From a bacterium (GTDB taxonomy: Bacteria > AUK180), in the NCBI GenBank assembly GCA_021162505.1, contig JAGGYO010000198.1, forward strand, positions 1 through 12,099: DNA of 12,099 nucleotides, read 5' to 3'. A program made the position numbers and the translations under genes. The stretch's first letter is position 1, and each line of letters begins with the position of its first letter. Below are positions 1 through 7,291 of the stretch, piece by piece. The notes beneath the pieces were generated by a model. The model was given only the letters and a program-made list of their open reading frames with translations, was not told the origin of the DNA and searched no databases.

Positions 1-1743
1 GATATGATCATTTACTTTTTTCTTTAAATTAGAATAGGCATTATCAAGTGCTTTCTGCCTTTTTGAAACATCAATAATTGAATTGATGATATTCGTATCT
101 TTCCCCAATATACCAAGCGTTTGTGAAATGTTCTTATTATACCAGTCATTAAATCTCTTATCAAGATACGCCATTCCTTCTTCTTTCTTTTTTTCAAATG
201 CTTTTTTCAATAAATTACCGATCTGTTTATCAAGATCACTACTTGCATGGACAGCCCATTTATTATTCTTGTTCCCAGCACTTGCATTAAGATTGAAGGA
301 TGTAATTTTCTTTGCCATATTATAAAGGTTACTGTTATTGTCAAATACAACATCATTGATATTAGCTTTAAGAGTGAAATTCTTTTGGGGTGAAAATGCA
401 TAATTAAAGCTGTAATCCGCTTTTGCATTATTTATGGTAAGCACATTAAGGTCAATTTCTTTTAAGGGGAATTGTTTCCCGTCGATCTCTCCATAGAACT
501 TTTCATTATCCCAATAAGTATCAATATTCAGTTCTTCATTCCCATTGTTGCCTTTAAGCAGTATCTTTGATAATTTCCCGGTCTCTTTGTTTGATAGAAC
601 AATATTTTCCAAGATGCCGTTAAATTTCATTTTCTTTGTCATGATCTCAATATTGCCTTTTTTAAGCCAAAATTTTGGATTTACCTCGTTCAATGGAAAG
701 CTAAAATCTTTACCCTTGGCTTTTTCTATTTTCTTCTGTGTTGCTTTTTTAGGAGCGTTTTTTATATGTTCTTGCCTGAAATCCTGGAATTTTTTATAAA
801 TGGCATAGTATTTATTAAATTTGTCAACGAGGTTCTTTGCAATGAAGATTTTTGATAAAGAGGGTATCTCATTCATAAAAAATCCAATATCGTTCATTAT
901 TATGATTTTATAGTTCTTCTTAATATTACCAGCATAGGCAACTATCCCGTCCTTCGTGTTCAAAATATTCTCTTTTGTCGTTTTTGCGGTCTTTGTAATG
1001 GCGGTAACATCATTTTTAACTGTATCGATCTCTTTTTTTGTCTCATTGATCCTTTTTAGAAGTGCAAGTGTAGTTGTAAGGTCCTTTTTCTGATAAGCAT
1101 CCTCCACATTTTTCTCAAGCCCTTTGAGTTTGGTTTTGAGCGTTTCTATCTTATCAATGGTTCCAGTGGAATCGCTTTTTAATTTGGTAATTTCACTTGA
1201 AATATCATCGATCTGCTTTGTGAATGCCAATATCTCCGGTTCCTTTTCAGCAAGGTAATTATCAAATGCTCTTTCTATTTGTTCTTTTATATCCTGCTTC
1301 TTTTGTTTGAACTCCGCTTTTTTCTTCTCACTTTCGTTCCTGTCTTTCTTTTCTTTTTCGGAAATTATCTTTTTGTACTCTTCATATTTATCTGCTGGGA
1401 TCTTTTCACCGGTTGTAATTGAAATGTTAAGCTTTTTCATTACGAATGATCTTCTTATCAAGTGATTGAAGGAAATAGTTCCCTTAAAATTGTTCAATGT
1501 GAAAAGATATTCAGGAGCGTTCTTGTTCACCACGGCAATTTTTTTTATTGAAATGGAAAATGGTGACCATACAACAGACGAAACCTCAACGGGTGCATTG
1601 AAGGCAGCTTCAAGACCCGAACTTATTCCCTTATGAACCAAATTTGAAACTTTCCCATAGGCAAATATGATCCCTAATGTTACAATAATAAGTAATGTTA
1701 ACTTAAACCATCTAACCTGTGAAAATACTTTTTTTGCTTTCAT
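1..1743 (-). CDS. TIGR03545-like membrane-anchored coiled-coil protein (3' end cut off)
   Basis: An uninterrupted minus-strand frame of 581 codons runs from an ATG at 1743 to the window edge without a stop. An AGGTG ribosome binding site lies 7 nt upstream of the ATG and overlaps the stop codon of the preceding gene. The protein has one N-terminal membrane segment (about residues 13-30), then a short beta-rich stretch with the pattern 'VWSPFSISIKKIAVVNKNAP' (59-78). A long Lys/Glu-rich coiled-coil region follows (about 118-260), and the C-terminal half has alternating hydrophobic strands. The size, layout and pairing with the upstream DUF2062-like gene match the uncharacterised TIGR03545 family, usually about 550-600 residues, so little should be missing. 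The N-terminal pattern reminds me of AsmA-like envelope proteins; that part is inference. Expected location: inner membrane with a large periplasmic part. Confidence 0.8.
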   Translation of the reverse strand, partial: MKAKKVFSQVRWFKLTLLIIVTLGIIFAYGKVSNLVHKGISSGLEAAFNAPVEVSSVVWSPFSISIKKIAVVNKNAPEYLFTLNNFKGTISFNHLIRRSFVMKKLNISITTGEKIPADKYEEYKKIISEKEKKDRNESEKKKAEFKQKKQDIKEQIERAFDNYLAEKEPEILAFTKQIDDISSEITKLKSDSTGTIDKIETLKTKLKGLEKNVEDAYQKKDLTTTLALLKRINETKKEIDTVKNDVTAITKTAKTTKENILNTKDGIVAYAGNIKKNYKIIIMNDIGFFMNEIPSLSKIFIAKNLVDKFNKYYAIYKKFQDFRQEHIKNAPKKATQKKIEKAKGKDFSFPLNEVNPKFWLKKGNIEIMTKKMKFNGILENIVLSNKETGKLSKILLKGNNGNEELNIDTYWDNEKFYGEIDGKQFPLKEIDLNVLTINNAKADYSFNYAFSPQKNFTLKANINDVVFDNNSNLYNMAKKITSFNLNASAGNKNNKWAVHASSDLDKQIGNLLKKAFEKKKEEGMAYLDKRFNDWYNKNISQTLGILGKDTNIINSIIDVSKRQKALDNAYSNLKKKVNDHI

Positions 1744-1751
1744 ATTTACAC

Positions 1752-2276
1752 CTATTTTAGCTTTACTTTGCTTCCCATTTTTACAATGGAAGATATTAAG
1801 GGTAACTTTATGAAAACCTTGTAGAATTTGGTCTTTACGATTTTTTCTTTAAAACTCTTTCTATAGTAATTGACGAACCACTTAAAAAAGAAATAAAATA
1901 TCAATAATAATGGAATGAAAAGTACGCTGAAACCTAAGACAGTACTGTTATTAAATCTTGTTAAATACCAAAAGGGATTATTGTAAAGTTTTGTCCACAA
2001 TCCTTGTTGTGCAGGATTTGATAATAGTTTTACACCGATACTATTAGCTAATGGCGCAAAAAATGGTGGAATAATGGCGAATAATACCAGAAATGAGGTA
2101 TAAGCCGGGAGATTTATTTTGAAAATGAAAAGGATCAGGATAAGTAGTAGTACCCATTGCAGATTAAGCGGGGGATACTGTCCCATTAATAGACCCAAGG
2201 AAAAGCCAAGGGCAATTGCCGATGGGGATGTATTTGAATTTAATGCTTTCCAGAATTTCAGAATGAATTTTATCAT
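1752..2276 (-). CDS. TIGR03546-like (DUF2062-related) integral membrane protein
   Basis: A 174-residue protein with an ATG at 2276 preceded by a strong GGAGG site at 2283-2287. The N-terminus contains 'SPSAIALGFSLGLLMGQYPP' (residues 17-36), which resembles the DUF2062 signature (small residues, AlGfalGl, GxxP). Hydrophobic segments follow at about 22-34, 38-66 and 112-134, and the C-terminal tail is strongly basic. TIGR03546 proteins are uncharacterised and are normally encoded next to a TIGR03545 protein, exactly as here: the downstream gene starts 8 nt after this stop, so the two are almost certainly co-transcribed and translationally linked. The pair may act together in the cell envelope, but no function is established. 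Family assignment rests on length, the motif and the partner gene. Confidence 0.85.
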   Translation of the reverse strand: MIKFILKFWKALNSNTSPSAIALGFSLGLLMGQYPPLNLQWVLLLILILFIFKINLPAYTSFLVLFAIIPPFFAPLANSIGVKLLSNPAQQGLWTKLYNNPFWYLTRFNNSTVLGFSVLFIPLLLIFYFFFKWFVNYYRKSFKEKIVKTKFYKVFIKLPLISSIVKMGSKVKLK

Positions 2277-2295
2277 TTTAAACCTCCTTTTTTAC

Positions 2296-2301
2296 ATTAT
2301 A
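2296..2301 (-). promoter_or_regulatory. Possible -10 box for the TIGR03546/TIGR03545 unit
   Basis: A perfect TATAAT reads on the minus strand 19 nt before the ATG at 2276 and just upstream of the GGAGG site. A start about 7 nt downstream would leave a 12-13 nt leader holding the Shine-Dalgarno sequence. No good -35 hexamer lies 16-18 nt upstream (TTAGTT at 17 nt). A TTGACA exists at 2346-2351 but has no matching -10. The assignment is therefore weak. Confidence 0.35.
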
Positions 2302-2446
2302 CATTTTTTTATTAAAAAAACTAATTTGTAGTGTTGTTATTGCTATGTCAAGATACTATTTTATTAAGTTATATTTTATCACATTTTTGCATTTTAACAA
2401 TAAATAATATATTAAATTTGATAAGCTATTTTTGCTGAAAGTCAAT

Positions 2447-2479
2447 ATGTCGCAATTGCGACATTGTTCAATTGGGACA
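2447..2479. promoter_or_regulatory. Palindromic operator-like site with an adjacent degenerate copy
   Basis: Positions 2447-2464 are a perfect 18-bp palindrome, ATGTCGCAATTGCGACAT. Immediately next to it, 2465-2479 reads TGTTCAATTGGGACA, keeping the AATT centre and the GACA end; the two centres are 16 bp apart. The perfect dyad is centred about 100 bp upstream of the predicted operon start, a typical place for an activator, and it also lies in the divergent region shared with the TIGR03546 gene. Two similar dyads next to each other suggest a dimeric DNA-binding protein. The regulator is not in this window and its family cannot be named. Confidence 0.5.
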
Positions 2480-2520
2480 TGATGAAATAATAAAAAAGGG
2501 GAAATATTGTCCATTTCTGT

Positions 2521-2549
2521 TTGAAAAAAAGATGGGTTTGTGTTATAAT
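2521..2549 (+). promoter_or_regulatory. Sigma70-type promoter of the catabolic operon
   Basis: TTGAAA at 2521-2526, a 17-nt spacer and TATAAT at 2544-2549 form a near-consensus promoter. TG at 2541-2542 adds an extended -10 element (TGTTATAAT). The predicted start is at about 2556-2557, only 3-4 nt before the ATG at 2560, so the first gene would be read from an almost leaderless mRNA. Its position overlaps the longer reading frame that opens with TTG at 2521, which argues against that earlier start. Confidence 0.75.
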
Positions 2550-2559
2550 TACCCTTAAA

Positions 2560-3408
2560 ATGAGATTAAAAACGAGTTGTAAAATAATTTCGCTTGGAAA
2601 TTATGCTTTTTCAGCAAAAGGAAATCTCAAAATCCACTCAAAATTCAATAATGTTGTTAATTTTACGGATATTTGCGGTAATTTAGTATCAATCGTTTCA
2701 AAGATAATCGGCAATGGCCCAAATAATATTGTAGTTGATGATCTTTCTGTCTTAGAACCTGTAAATATTGAGATAACAAATGATCACATTATTTTAAATA
2801 ACGAGGTGAACTCTCTTGATGAGATTGAGATATATAATGATAAGTTTTCAATTGAGAATTTTGCATTAGAACAATTTAAATATAATTTGTTGCATATTAA
2901 AAAATCCCTCATGGTTAATGCCCATCCCTTGAGTGCTGCTTTTCTCATTGATAAAAAGCGTGAGGGGAATTTTAAAAGGGGCTTTGAACTTGCCTTGATG
3001 AAGAGCATAAGAAAGGGTATGGATGATCTTATAAAGAGCGGGTTCATCAATGGAAGGCCACTTACAGGCATTGGAATGGGTCTTACTCCCACCGGGGATG
3101 ATCTACTTAACGGTACGCTTTTGGCATTTTCAATATTTGCGATCATTACCAATACTGAAACATTAAAAATTAGAAAACCGCTTTATGAGAGTATAGGTTC
3201 TACGAATATTATATCAAGGACATTTCTTTACTATTCGTATTTGGGAAGGTTTTATGAGAAGTTCAAAGAGCTCATTACTGCAATGTCAAATGGAGATAGG
3301 TTAAATGAAGCATTTTATAAATATTTGGATATTGGTGAAACATCTGGTGCAGATATATTAACGGGCTTTATTATTGCAATGGAAAAATTATTGGATTTGG
3401 AGGATTGA
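2560..3408 (+). CDS. ylbF: DUF2877 family protein (YlbF-like), carbamoyltransferase-associated
   Basis: This is a 282-residue protein of the DUF2877 family. Visible hallmarks are 'IGNGPNNIVVDD' (residues 50-61), the conserved 'GMGLTPTGDDLLNGTLLAF' (172-190) and a C-terminal 'GETSGADILTG' (259-269). In E. coli the relative YlbF sits with FdrA and YlbE in the allantoin cluster, and the three are reported to be needed for oxamate carbamoyltransferase activity; its own chemistry is unclear. I place the start at ATG 2560 rather than the upstream in-frame TTG at 2521, because 2521-2549 is an excellent promoter and family similarity begins after 2560. No Shine-Dalgarno site precedes the ATG, consistent with leaderless translation. 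It is the first gene of the operon, and its TGA stop directly abuts the next start codon. Confidence 0.85.
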   Translation: MRLKTSCKIISLGNYAFSAKGNLKIHSKFNNVVNFTDICGNLVSIVSKIIGNGPNNIVVDDLSVLEPVNIEITNDHIILNNEVNSLDEIEIYNDKFSIENFALEQFKYNLLHIKKSLMVNAHPLSAAFLIDKKREGNFKRGFELALMKSIRKGMDDLIKSGFINGRPLTGIGMGLTPTGDDLLNGTLLAFSIFAIITNTETLKIRKPLYESIGSTNIISRTFLYYSYLGRFYEKFKELITAMSNGDRLNEAFYKYLDIGETSGADILTGFIIAMEKLLDLED

Positions 3409-4986
3409 TTGATTACAAAAGGAATTATAAAAACTGGCGAATATTACGATTCCGTCTCATTGATGCTTGTTTCAAAAGAGGTTACAAAGATGGACGGTGT
3501 TATTGATGTTGCCATAGTCATGGGCAATGACCAAAATAAATCTATACTTGAAACATCGCACTTGCTTCTTGATGAATTCAAGGATGCCATTGATTCTGAT
3601 CTTCTTATTGCTGTTAAATGCGAGACAGAAGAGAAGGTGAATGAAGCATTGAAAAAAATTGATGAAATATTGAAGGAAAGGAAGAACCGATCCCTCGCAG
3701 CAGGGGAATACCATCCTAAGAGTTTAGACGGTGCTTTGGAATTCATGTCTAATGCTAATATGGTCATTATATCCGTTGCCGGAAAGTATGCCGGTAATGA
3801 GGCAATGAAGGCTTTGAAAAAGGGACTTCATGTAATGCTCTTTTCGGATAATGTTACAATAGAAAAGGAAAAAGAACTAAAAGAATATGCAAGGGAAAAA
3901 GGGTTGCTTGTAATGGGACCTGATTGTGGTACTGCAATAATAAACGGTGCGCCATTGGGTTTTGCAAATGTGGTAAATAGGGGAGATATTGGTATTGTTG
4001 CTGCATCGGGAACAGGTCTTCAGGAAGTAAGCTCAATCATTTCAAATAACGGATCCGGAATATCCCAGGGGATTGGCACCGGTGGAAGGGATGTAAAATC
4101 TGCAATTGGTGGTATAATGATGATCGAGGGAATAAAAGCATTGAATAATGATCCTGAAACTAAGGTCATTACACTTGTTTCCAAACCGCCAAGTGATGAT
4201 GTTCTTGAAAAGGTGCTCTCGTTTTTAAATGAAAATGTTGCTAAACCCACAGTTGGGATTTTTCTTGGAGGCAATACTGAAAAGTTCAAAAACAGTAAAA
4301 TAATATCTGCTGAAACCTTAGAGGAGGCGGCACTTATATCATGTGCGCTTTCACAAGGTAGATCCGTTAATGAATTCAAGGAATCCGTAAAAAAGAGAGA
4401 TGAAGAACTGGATGAAAAAGCTAAAAAAGAAATTGATAAATTGAGTGATAAACAAAAATATATTCGCGGATTATTTACCGGAGGCACACTTTGTGATGAA
4501 GCGATGCTCATATCAAGAAAGATTATTGGAGAGGTCTATGGTAACTCACCTATCAACCCTCAATACAAGCTCAAGGATTCGTGGAAAAGTCAGAAGAATT
4601 CCTATATTGATCTTGGTGAAGATGAGTTCACAGTAGGTCGTCCACATCCCATGATCGATTACTCTTTAAGAAATAAAAAGATAGTGGAAGAAGCAAAAGA
4701 TCCCGAGGTAGCAGTACTTTTGCTTGATGTTGTTCTGGGCTATGGTTCGACCATGATCCCACACGAAGAATTAGCACCTGTTATCCGAGAAGCAAAGGAA
4801 ATTGCCAAAAAAGATAGCCGTTATTTAAGTATTATTATAACCATAACGGGAACCGATAAGGATCCGCAGAAGCTCAAAGAGGTTGAAGAAACATTAACTT
4901 CAGCAGGAGCTATTGTTTTTAAATCAAATGCTTATGCTTCACTTTTTGCATCAAAAATTATTGAAAAATCAAATAAAGTTGTATAA
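3409..4986 (+). CDS. fdrA: FdrA-like acyl-CoA synthetase-fold subunit of a carbamoyltransferase
   Basis: This is a 525-residue FdrA-family protein. It resembles succinyl-CoA synthetase subunits: a Rossmann-like region with 'VISVAGKYAGNEAMKALKKG' (119-138), 'GPDCGTAI' (170-177), 'GIVAASGTG' (195-203) and 'GIGTGGRD' (221-228), then a second half with 'GLFTGGTLCDEA' (354-365) and 'GRPHPMID' (410-417). The E. coli homologue is linked to oxamate carbamoyltransferase together with YlbE and YlbF; acyl-CoA synthetase folds handle acyl phosphates, which fits carbamoyl phosphate formation. The start is TTG at 3409, directly after the TGA of the upstream gene, with GGAGG at 3399-3403 inside the end of that gene, so translation is probably coupled. 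The C-terminus ends at the nucleotide-binding-like half; a short module often associated with this family is encoded separately just downstream. Confidence 0.9.
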   Translation: MITKGIIKTGEYYDSVSLMLVSKEVTKMDGVIDVAIVMGNDQNKSILETSHLLLDEFKDAIDSDLLIAVKCETEEKVNEALKKIDEILKERKNRSLAAGEYHPKSLDGALEFMSNANMVIISVAGKYAGNEAMKALKKGLHVMLFSDNVTIEKEKELKEYAREKGLLVMGPDCGTAIINGAPLGFANVVNRGDIGIVAASGTGLQEVSSIISNNGSGISQGIGTGGRDVKSAIGGIMMIEGIKALNNDPETKVITLVSKPPSDDVLEKVLSFLNENVAKPTVGIFLGGNTEKFKNSKIISAETLEEAALISCALSQGRSVNEFKESVKKRDEELDEKAKKEIDKLSDKQKYIRGLFTGGTLCDEAMLISRKIIGEVYGNSPINPQYKLKDSWKSQKNSYIDLGEDEFTVGRPHPMIDYSLRNKKIVEEAKDPEVAVLLLDVVLGYGSTMIPHEELAPVIREAKEIAKKDSRYLSIIITITGTDKDPQKLKEVEETLTSAGAIVFKSNAYASLFASKIIEKSNKVV

Positions 4987-5001
4987 TCAAGGAGGCAAGA
5001 A

Positions 5002-5178
5002 ATGAATAAGATAAATGAACTTTTCAAAAGCGAACTTCAAGTTATAAATATTGGGTTGGAATCGTTCAAAGAAAGCTTAAAAAATGAGAATATAAGGGTA
5101 ATTCAAGTGGATTGGAGACCGCCTGCGGTAACTGATGATAGGGCACTTGATGCTTTGAATAAACTGCTTGGCAGGTAA
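5002..5178 (+). CDS. 58-residue detached FdrA-associated module
   Basis: A complete small gene fills the gap between fdrA and the YlbE-like gene. It has GGAGG at 4991-4995, a 6-nt spacer, ATG at 5002 and TAA at 5176-5178. The product opens with a helix-like segment, then 'VINIGLESFKESLKNENIRV' (14-33) and 'IQVDWRPPA' (34-42), ending in 'ALDALNKLLGR'. The NIGLESF...VIQVDWRPPA pattern is one I associate with short 'FdrA domain' proteins encoded beside fdrA/DUF1116 genes. The tight spacing (15 nt after fdrA, 12 nt before the next ATG), strong ribosome binding site and conserved-looking motif make it a genuine gene although it is very short. It probably contributes a strand-helix piece to the FdrA/YlbE complex; that is inference. 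Confidence 0.8.
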   Translation: MNKINELFKSELQVINIGLESFKESLKNENIRVIQVDWRPPAVTDDRALDALNKLLGR

Positions 5179-5190
5179 AGGGAGGCTGTA

Positions 5191-6432
5191 ATGATAGATA
5201 TTGATAATGCAAATAAAGAGGCACTTAACAAATTACTATCTGCAAGGCCAATGCTCGTTGGTCTGGATAAGGCAATAAATATTGTTCCGGGAATGAAGAA
5301 AAATATGATACTTCATGCAGGACCCCCAATTGATTGGGAGAGAATGTGCGGACCAATAAGAGGTGCTGTAATTGGTGCTTTGATCTACGAAGGTTTGGCG
5401 GATAATGAGGAAGAAGCAAAGAAACTTGCCGCATCAGGTGAAATCGAATATTCACCGTGTCATCATCACAATATGGTTGGACCAATGGCAGGTATTGTTT
5501 CACCCTCTATGCCCGTTTATATTGTAAAAAACGAAGAACACGGAAATACTGCCTATGCTACAATGAATGAAGGGTTAGGGCAGGTTTTGAGAATGGGCGC
5601 ATATTCACCTAAGGTAATTGAGCACCTGAAATGGATGGAAGAAATCATGTATCCTGCAATGGATAAAGCAATAAAAAAGATTGGAAAAGTTGACCTTAAA
5701 AATCTTATTGCTCAGGCATTGCACATGGGAGATGAGCTTCATAATAGGAATAAGGGCGGCACATCTCTTTTAATAAGGATATTGGCACCTGCAATGGTTA
5801 TAACTAGCGTACCTGATATTGCTGAGGCAGTATTAAAATTTTTAGACAGCAATGATCATACATTCTTAAATCTTTCCATGCCGGCTGCTAAGGCGAGTTT
5901 GGATCCTGCAAGAAATGTTGAAGGAAGTACAATGGTAGTTGTAATGGCAAGAAATGGCACGGATTTCGGTATTCAGGTCTCTGGATTAGGCGATGAATGG
6001 TTCACCACCCCTGCAACGGTACCGCCAGAAGCACTTTATTTCCCCGGATTCACAAAGGAAGATGCAAATCCCGATATAGGGGATAGTGCCATAATGGAAA
6101 CATCTGGTTTAGGCGGTTTTGCCATTGGTGCATCACCTGCTATTGTTCAATTTGTAGGCGGAACCCCACAGGACGGCTTGAATCGAACACTTTCAATGTA
6201 TGAAATTACTGTTGGAGAGAACAATGTTTATCAAGTACCTTATTTGAATTTCAGAGGTACACCCACGGGAATTGATATTAGAAAGGTTCTTGAAAAGAAT
6301 GTTCTGCCTTTCATTGATACGGGAATTGCTCATAAAGAACCCGGTATCGGGCAAGTTGGTGCAGGTCTTGTTGATGCACCTGTTGAAGTATTTAAAAAGG
6401 CAGTAGTAAAATTTGCCGAAAAATATAGTTAA
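5191..6432 (+). CDS. ylbE: DUF1116 family protein (YlbE-like), carbamoyltransferase component
   Basis: This is a 413-residue DUF1116 protein, close to the usual length for YlbE (about 420). Recognisable blocks are 'LHAGPPIDWERMCGPIRGAV' (41-60), 'YSPCHHHNMVGPMAGIVSPS' (87-106) with its Cys-His-His-His cluster, 'HMGDELHNRNKGGT' (178-191), 'NVEGSTMVVVMARNGTDFGI' (242-261) and 'KEPGIGQVGAGLVDAPVEVF' (382-401). The clustered histidines and acidic residues look like an active or metal site, but no mechanism is established to my knowledge. With FdrA and YlbF this family is reported to form oxamate carbamoyltransferase in E. coli. GGAGG at 5181-5185 sits 5 nt before the ATG. The N-terminal KEALNKLL echoes the C-terminal DALNKLL of the preceding 58-residue protein, possibly because both derive from similar interface helices. 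Confidence 0.9.
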   Translation: MIDIDNANKEALNKLLSARPMLVGLDKAINIVPGMKKNMILHAGPPIDWERMCGPIRGAVIGALIYEGLADNEEEAKKLAASGEIEYSPCHHHNMVGPMAGIVSPSMPVYIVKNEEHGNTAYATMNEGLGQVLRMGAYSPKVIEHLKWMEEIMYPAMDKAIKKIGKVDLKNLIAQALHMGDELHNRNKGGTSLLIRILAPAMVITSVPDIAEAVLKFLDSNDHTFLNLSMPAAKASLDPARNVEGSTMVVVMARNGTDFGIQVSGLGDEWFTTPATVPPEALYFPGFTKEDANPDIGDSAIMETSGLGGFAIGASPAIVQFVGGTPQDGLNRTLSMYEITVGENNVYQVPYLNFRGTPTGIDIRKVLEKNVLPFIDTGIAHKEPGIGQVGAGLVDAPVEVFKKAVVKFAEKYS

Positions 6433-6445
6433 ATAGGAGGATTAT

Positions 6446-7267
6446 ATGACGAATCAAGAATTCATTGATTTCATGACAAAAGCAAAGATGTATGATCTCA
6501 CACAGCCATTGAGTATTCATACACCGCCGTGGCCGAGTTATATGCCCTTGGGACTTCAGTATTTCAAAAGGATAGCCGGAGCACATATGGGACAGGGAGC
6601 TAATGGACAGATCATTACATCAAGTAATCATGTGGGTACGCATATGGACGGTGAGATCCATTTTCACAGTTCAGGCAGACCAATTGGAAAGGTCCCTCTA
6701 AATGAATGGGTAGGACCCGGTGTTGTTGTTGATATTTCCGATGAGGTAGGGGATTATGATCTCTATACACCTGAAATGCTAATGAAGAAAGTGGAAATAA
6801 AAAAAGGTGATATCCTTATTATCAATACGGGCTATCATAGATATGAGTGGGATGCTCCGGAATCTGATGAGTTAAGATATATGGTAAAACACCCGGGACC
6901 AAGCCCGGAATTTGCCGATTGGGTGATCGATATGGGAATTAAATGGATCGGGGTTGACTGCGGTAGCGCAGATCATCCAATGAACACCATTTTAAGGGAT
7001 TGGCATCCGAAACTTTTCAAGGAAGCAGAGAAAAAACTTTTCGAAACATACGGTAAAAAATGGGAAGAGATGTTCCCTCTTGAAACATTCTATCAGATCA
7101 TGCATCTTAAATTGTTCCCAAAAAAGATCGTTCATGCAGAGAATCTTGGTGGTGATATTGATAAATTAAGTAATAAGAGGGCATATATTGGTGCTTTTAA
7201 TGTAAACGGCATTGAAATGGAGTCAGCTTGGACGAGGATCGTTGCCTGGACAACACCCGAAGAATAA
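6446..7267 (+). CDS. Cyclase-family (kynurenine formamidase/isatin hydrolase-like) metal-dependent hydrolase
   Basis: A 273-residue protein of the cyclase superfamily (PF04199 type). The signature HxGTHxDxxxHF is intact: 'HVGTHMDGEIHF' at 62-73, supplying the likely metal ligands H62, H66 and D68 plus H72. 'GDILIINTGYH' (121-131), 'GVDCGSADHP' (169-178) and 'HAENLGG' (230-236), which contains the usual ENL glutamate, complete the family pattern. Relatives hydrolyse amide bonds of N-formylkynurenine or open the lactam ring of isatin, using manganese or zinc. It is longer than typical kynurenine formamidases (about 210) and nearer to isatin-hydrolase-like members. AGGAGG at 6435-6440 is 5 nt from the ATG. 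Position between the carbamoyltransferase genes and the molybdenum hydroxylase suggests it opens an oxidised N-heterocycle; this is inferred from context. There is no signal peptide, so it is cytoplasmic. Confidence 0.9.
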   Translation: MTNQEFIDFMTKAKMYDLTQPLSIHTPPWPSYMPLGLQYFKRIAGAHMGQGANGQIITSSNHVGTHMDGEIHFHSSGRPIGKVPLNEWVGPGVVVDISDEVGDYDLYTPEMLMKKVEIKKGDILIINTGYHRYEWDAPESDELRYMVKHPGPSPEFADWVIDMGIKWIGVDCGSADHPMNTILRDWHPKLFKEAEKKLFETYGKKWEEMFPLETFYQIMHLKLFPKKIVHAENLGGDIDKLSNKRAYIGAFNVNGIEMESAWTRIVAWTTPEE

Positions 7268-7291
7268 GAAAAACTAAAAGGAGTTAACTCA

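Noticed and set aside
83..799. Short plus-strand frames inside 83-325 and 545-799
   Set aside because: They lie antisense within the uninterrupted 581-codon minus-strand gene and show no ribosome binding sites or recognisable domains.
2521..2559. Longer N-terminus of the DUF2877 protein from a TTG at 2521
   Set aside because: These bases form the -35, extended -10 and start region of a near-consensus promoter, and the extra 13 residues do not fit the family N-terminus.
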